NCBI GenBank assembly: GCA_947450765.1
Contig: CANFXC010000013.1
Location: 1-52,931 of the forward strand
Source of the DNA: Comamonadaceae bacterium
GTDB taxonomy: Bacteria; Pseudomonadota; Gammaproteobacteria; Burkholderiales; Burkholderiaceae_C
Length of the DNA stretch: 52,931 nt
Direction: 5' to 3'
The notes beneath the pieces are model-generated. The model saw only the letters and a program-made list of their open reading frames with translations. It was not told the origin of the DNA and did not search any database. Below are positions 51,132 to 52,931 of the stretch, piece after piece. Made by a program: the position numbers and the translations under genes. Position 1 is the stretch's first letter, and each line of letters opens with the position of its first letter.

Positions 51132-52208
51132 ATGCCAACTGAATCACGCTGTCATCCAACCCCGACACCTGCGGGAAGCGCCATCATCAAGGCCAAAGCC
51201 CTTGGTTTTCCATGGGACACCATCGACCCATTTCTGTTTTGCGCGTACCACGACGACGCCTACCCGGCCGCCAATGCAGAGATGGGTCCGGCAGTGTCAT
51301 TGAGCGGCCGCACCTTGGGGCAAGACTTCAGCCGCAAAGATGGCTGGAGCATGTACCACGGGCAAACGGTGCCGGGCTTTCCTTCGCATCCGCACCGCGG
51401 TTTTGAAACCGTCACCATCGTCCGCAAGGGTTTGATTGACCATTCTGATTCGCTTGGTGCGGTGGCGCGCTTTGGCCGCGGCGACGTGCAGTGGCTCACA
51501 GCCGGCCAAGGCATCGTCCATGCCGAGATGTTTCCCCTGCTGGCCACCGACACCGACAACCCGCTGGAGTTGTTTCAGATCTGGCTGAACCTGCCGGCGC
51601 GGAACAAGATGGTGGCACCCCACTTCACCATGTTTTGGTCGCAAGATATTCCGCATCACATCACGCAAGACGAGGCCGGCCGCAGCACCGAGGTGGCGGT
51701 GATCGCCGGCCGTCTGGCTGACGCTGGCGCACCGCTGCCGCCGCCACCCGATTCATGGGCCGCACAGGCTGACGCCGATGTCTCCATCTGGACGCTGCGC
51801 ATGGACCCAGGTGCCAGCTGGACTTTGCCGGCCGCCGCTGGCGCCGGCACACAACGCAGCTTGTACTTCTTCAAAGGCCAAAGCGTGAGCGTCGATGGCG
51901 AGGCCATCAACAGCCATGCCGCGCTGGAGTTGCGCGGCGACTGTGCTGTAGCGCTGGTGAACACCGGCAGCAGCGTCGCTGAATTTTTGCTGCTGCAAGG
52001 CAAACCCATCGCCGAGCCCGTGGTGCAGTACGGCCCGTTCGTCATGAACACACAGGCCGAGATTCGACAAACGCTGGCAGACTATCAACGCACCCAGTTT
52101 GGCGGCTGGCCCTGGGAGGACAGCGCCCCGGTGCATGGCCGTTCGCCGGAGCGTTTTGCGCGGCATCCAGATGGCCGTGAAGAACGGCCATCGATATCGA
52201 TCAAGTGA
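51132..52208 (+). CDS. Pirin-family cupin protein
   Basis: This 358-aa bicupin has its metal site in the N-terminal cupin: FPSHPHRGFETVTIV (two histidines) and WLTAGQGIVHAEMF (third His and Glu). The segment HSDSLGAVARFGRGDVQW is the pirin signature. The second cupin has weak conservation, with a KGQSVSVDG strand. It is longer than typical pirins (about 230-290 aa). Some pirins are quercetin dioxygenases or redox sensors; the role here is unknown. No ribosome site is seen at ATG 51132. It ends before a REP-like repeat, convergent with gap. Confidence 0.87.
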   Translation: MPTESRCHPTPTPAGSAIIKAKALGFPWDTIDPFLFCAYHDDAYPAANAEMGPAVSLSGRTLGQDFSRKDGWSMYHGQTVPGFPSHPHRGFETVTIVRKGLIDHSDSLGAVARFGRGDVQWLTAGQGIVHAEMFPLLATDTDNPLELFQIWLNLPARNKMVAPHFTMFWSQDIPHHITQDEAGRSTEVAVIAGRLADAGAPLPPPPDSWAAQADADVSIWTLRMDPGASWTLPAAAGAGTQRSLYFFKGQSVSVDGEAINSHAALELRGDCAVALVNTGSSVAEFLLLQGKPIAEPVVQYGPFVMNTQAEIRQTLADYQRTQFGGWPWEDSAPVHGRSPERFARHPDGREERPSISIK

Positions 52209-52247
52209 CCTTCCCATGACGGACTGGATGCGGAGATCCATCTCCGT

Positions 52248-52425
52248 CGTCACTGCGAGCGCAGCGCGGCAGTCCATTTGACCCGTCATGGCGAGCGAAG
52301 CGCGGCCATCCATGACCGCGAATTCGGGCTCCTAGACTGCCGCGCTGCGCTCGCAGTGACGGAAATTATTCCTCTCGGTGACGGAGATTACTGCTCGCAG
52401 TAACGGGAATTATTGCTCCCAGTGA
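52248..52425. repeat. REP-like palindromic element with 22-bp tail repeats (copy 2)
   Basis: A 30-bp arm (52248-52277), identical to the one at 16318-16347, pairs with 52335-52361 (27 bp perfect). A variant arm lies between at 52283-52315. Three tandem 22-bp units (52360-52381, 52382-52403, 52404-52425), each beginning CGG, form the tail. It has the opposite orientation to copy 1. It lies between convergent pirin and gap genes. Confidence 0.85.
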
Positions 52426-52432
52426 CAGCCGC

Positions 52433-52931
<499 letters not shown>

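Noticed and set aside
52360..52425. Tandem 22-bp repeats considered as a CRISPR-like array
   Set aside because: The units are contiguous with no spacers, they vary in sequence, and they adjoin the REP-like palindrome; no cas genes are present.

Overview
This 52.9 kb stretch looks like the chromosome of a GC-rich betaproteobacterium, most likely a Comamonadaceae member (Polaromonas/Rhodoferax-like). That placement is my inference from gene content and protein character: recA-recX, topB with a SWIB tail, a tlpA-topB pair, a MacAB/NodT efflux operon, a fused indolepyruvate oxidoreductase with a divergent Lrp regulator, and a GC-rich dispersed palindromic repeat. Most genes are housekeeping or metabolic and densely packed, with many 4-nt stop/start overlaps. 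No gap exceeds 300 bases. I saw no rRNA, tRNA, CRISPR array, insertion sequence or phage gene.

Region 1 (1-9163) holds the 3' end of mmsA with a clear terminator, then a compact defence locus. The order is hsdM, a 52-aa VbhA-like antitoxin too short to be called routinely, a Fic protein, hsdS, an 82-aa ribbon-helix-helix-like protein, a Phd/RelE-type toxin-antitoxin pair and hsdR. The Fic module is translationally coupled into the type I restriction-modification operon. The Phd/RelE pair carries its own near-consensus promoter and palindromic operator just before hsdR. This nesting of two toxin systems in one restriction locus is the most interesting feature of the window.

Region 2 (9246-16251) has a fused substrate-binding/permease protein of the osmoprotectant ABC family, malate synthase G, a type II haloacid dehalogenase, and an HMG-CoA lyase-like gene coupled to a CaiB-type CoA transferase. 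A 31-bp perfect inverted repeat (REP-like) separates it from glnE.

Region 3 (16442-34545) contains glnE, the large AsmA-like envelope protein YhdP, a PAS histidine kinase with a FixJ/NarL-type regulator, a small membrane protein head to head with mltA, an uncharacterised 81-aa protein, a macA-macB-NodT efflux operon, and a PPK2 polyphosphate kinase convergent with a CHAD-domain (polyphosphate-binding type) protein.

Region 4 (34607-43456) contains an Lrp/AsnC regulator divergent from a fused indolepyruvate:ferredoxin oxidoreductase, recX and recA (with a LexA box and a possible 28-codon ORF between them), a MarR regulator, and a TctD/TctE-type two-component pair.

Region 5 (43478-52931) contains topoisomerase III fused to a histone-H1-like linker and a SWIB domain, a TlpA-like thioredoxin, a divergent SET-domain lysine methyltransferase with a lysine-rich tail, birA, two small uncharacterised proteins, serA, an exported protein, a pirin, a second REP-like element and the 3' part of gap. 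Gene starts were chosen from ribosome-binding sites, stop/start overlaps and family N-termini. All domain calls come from reading motifs by eye, not from searches.
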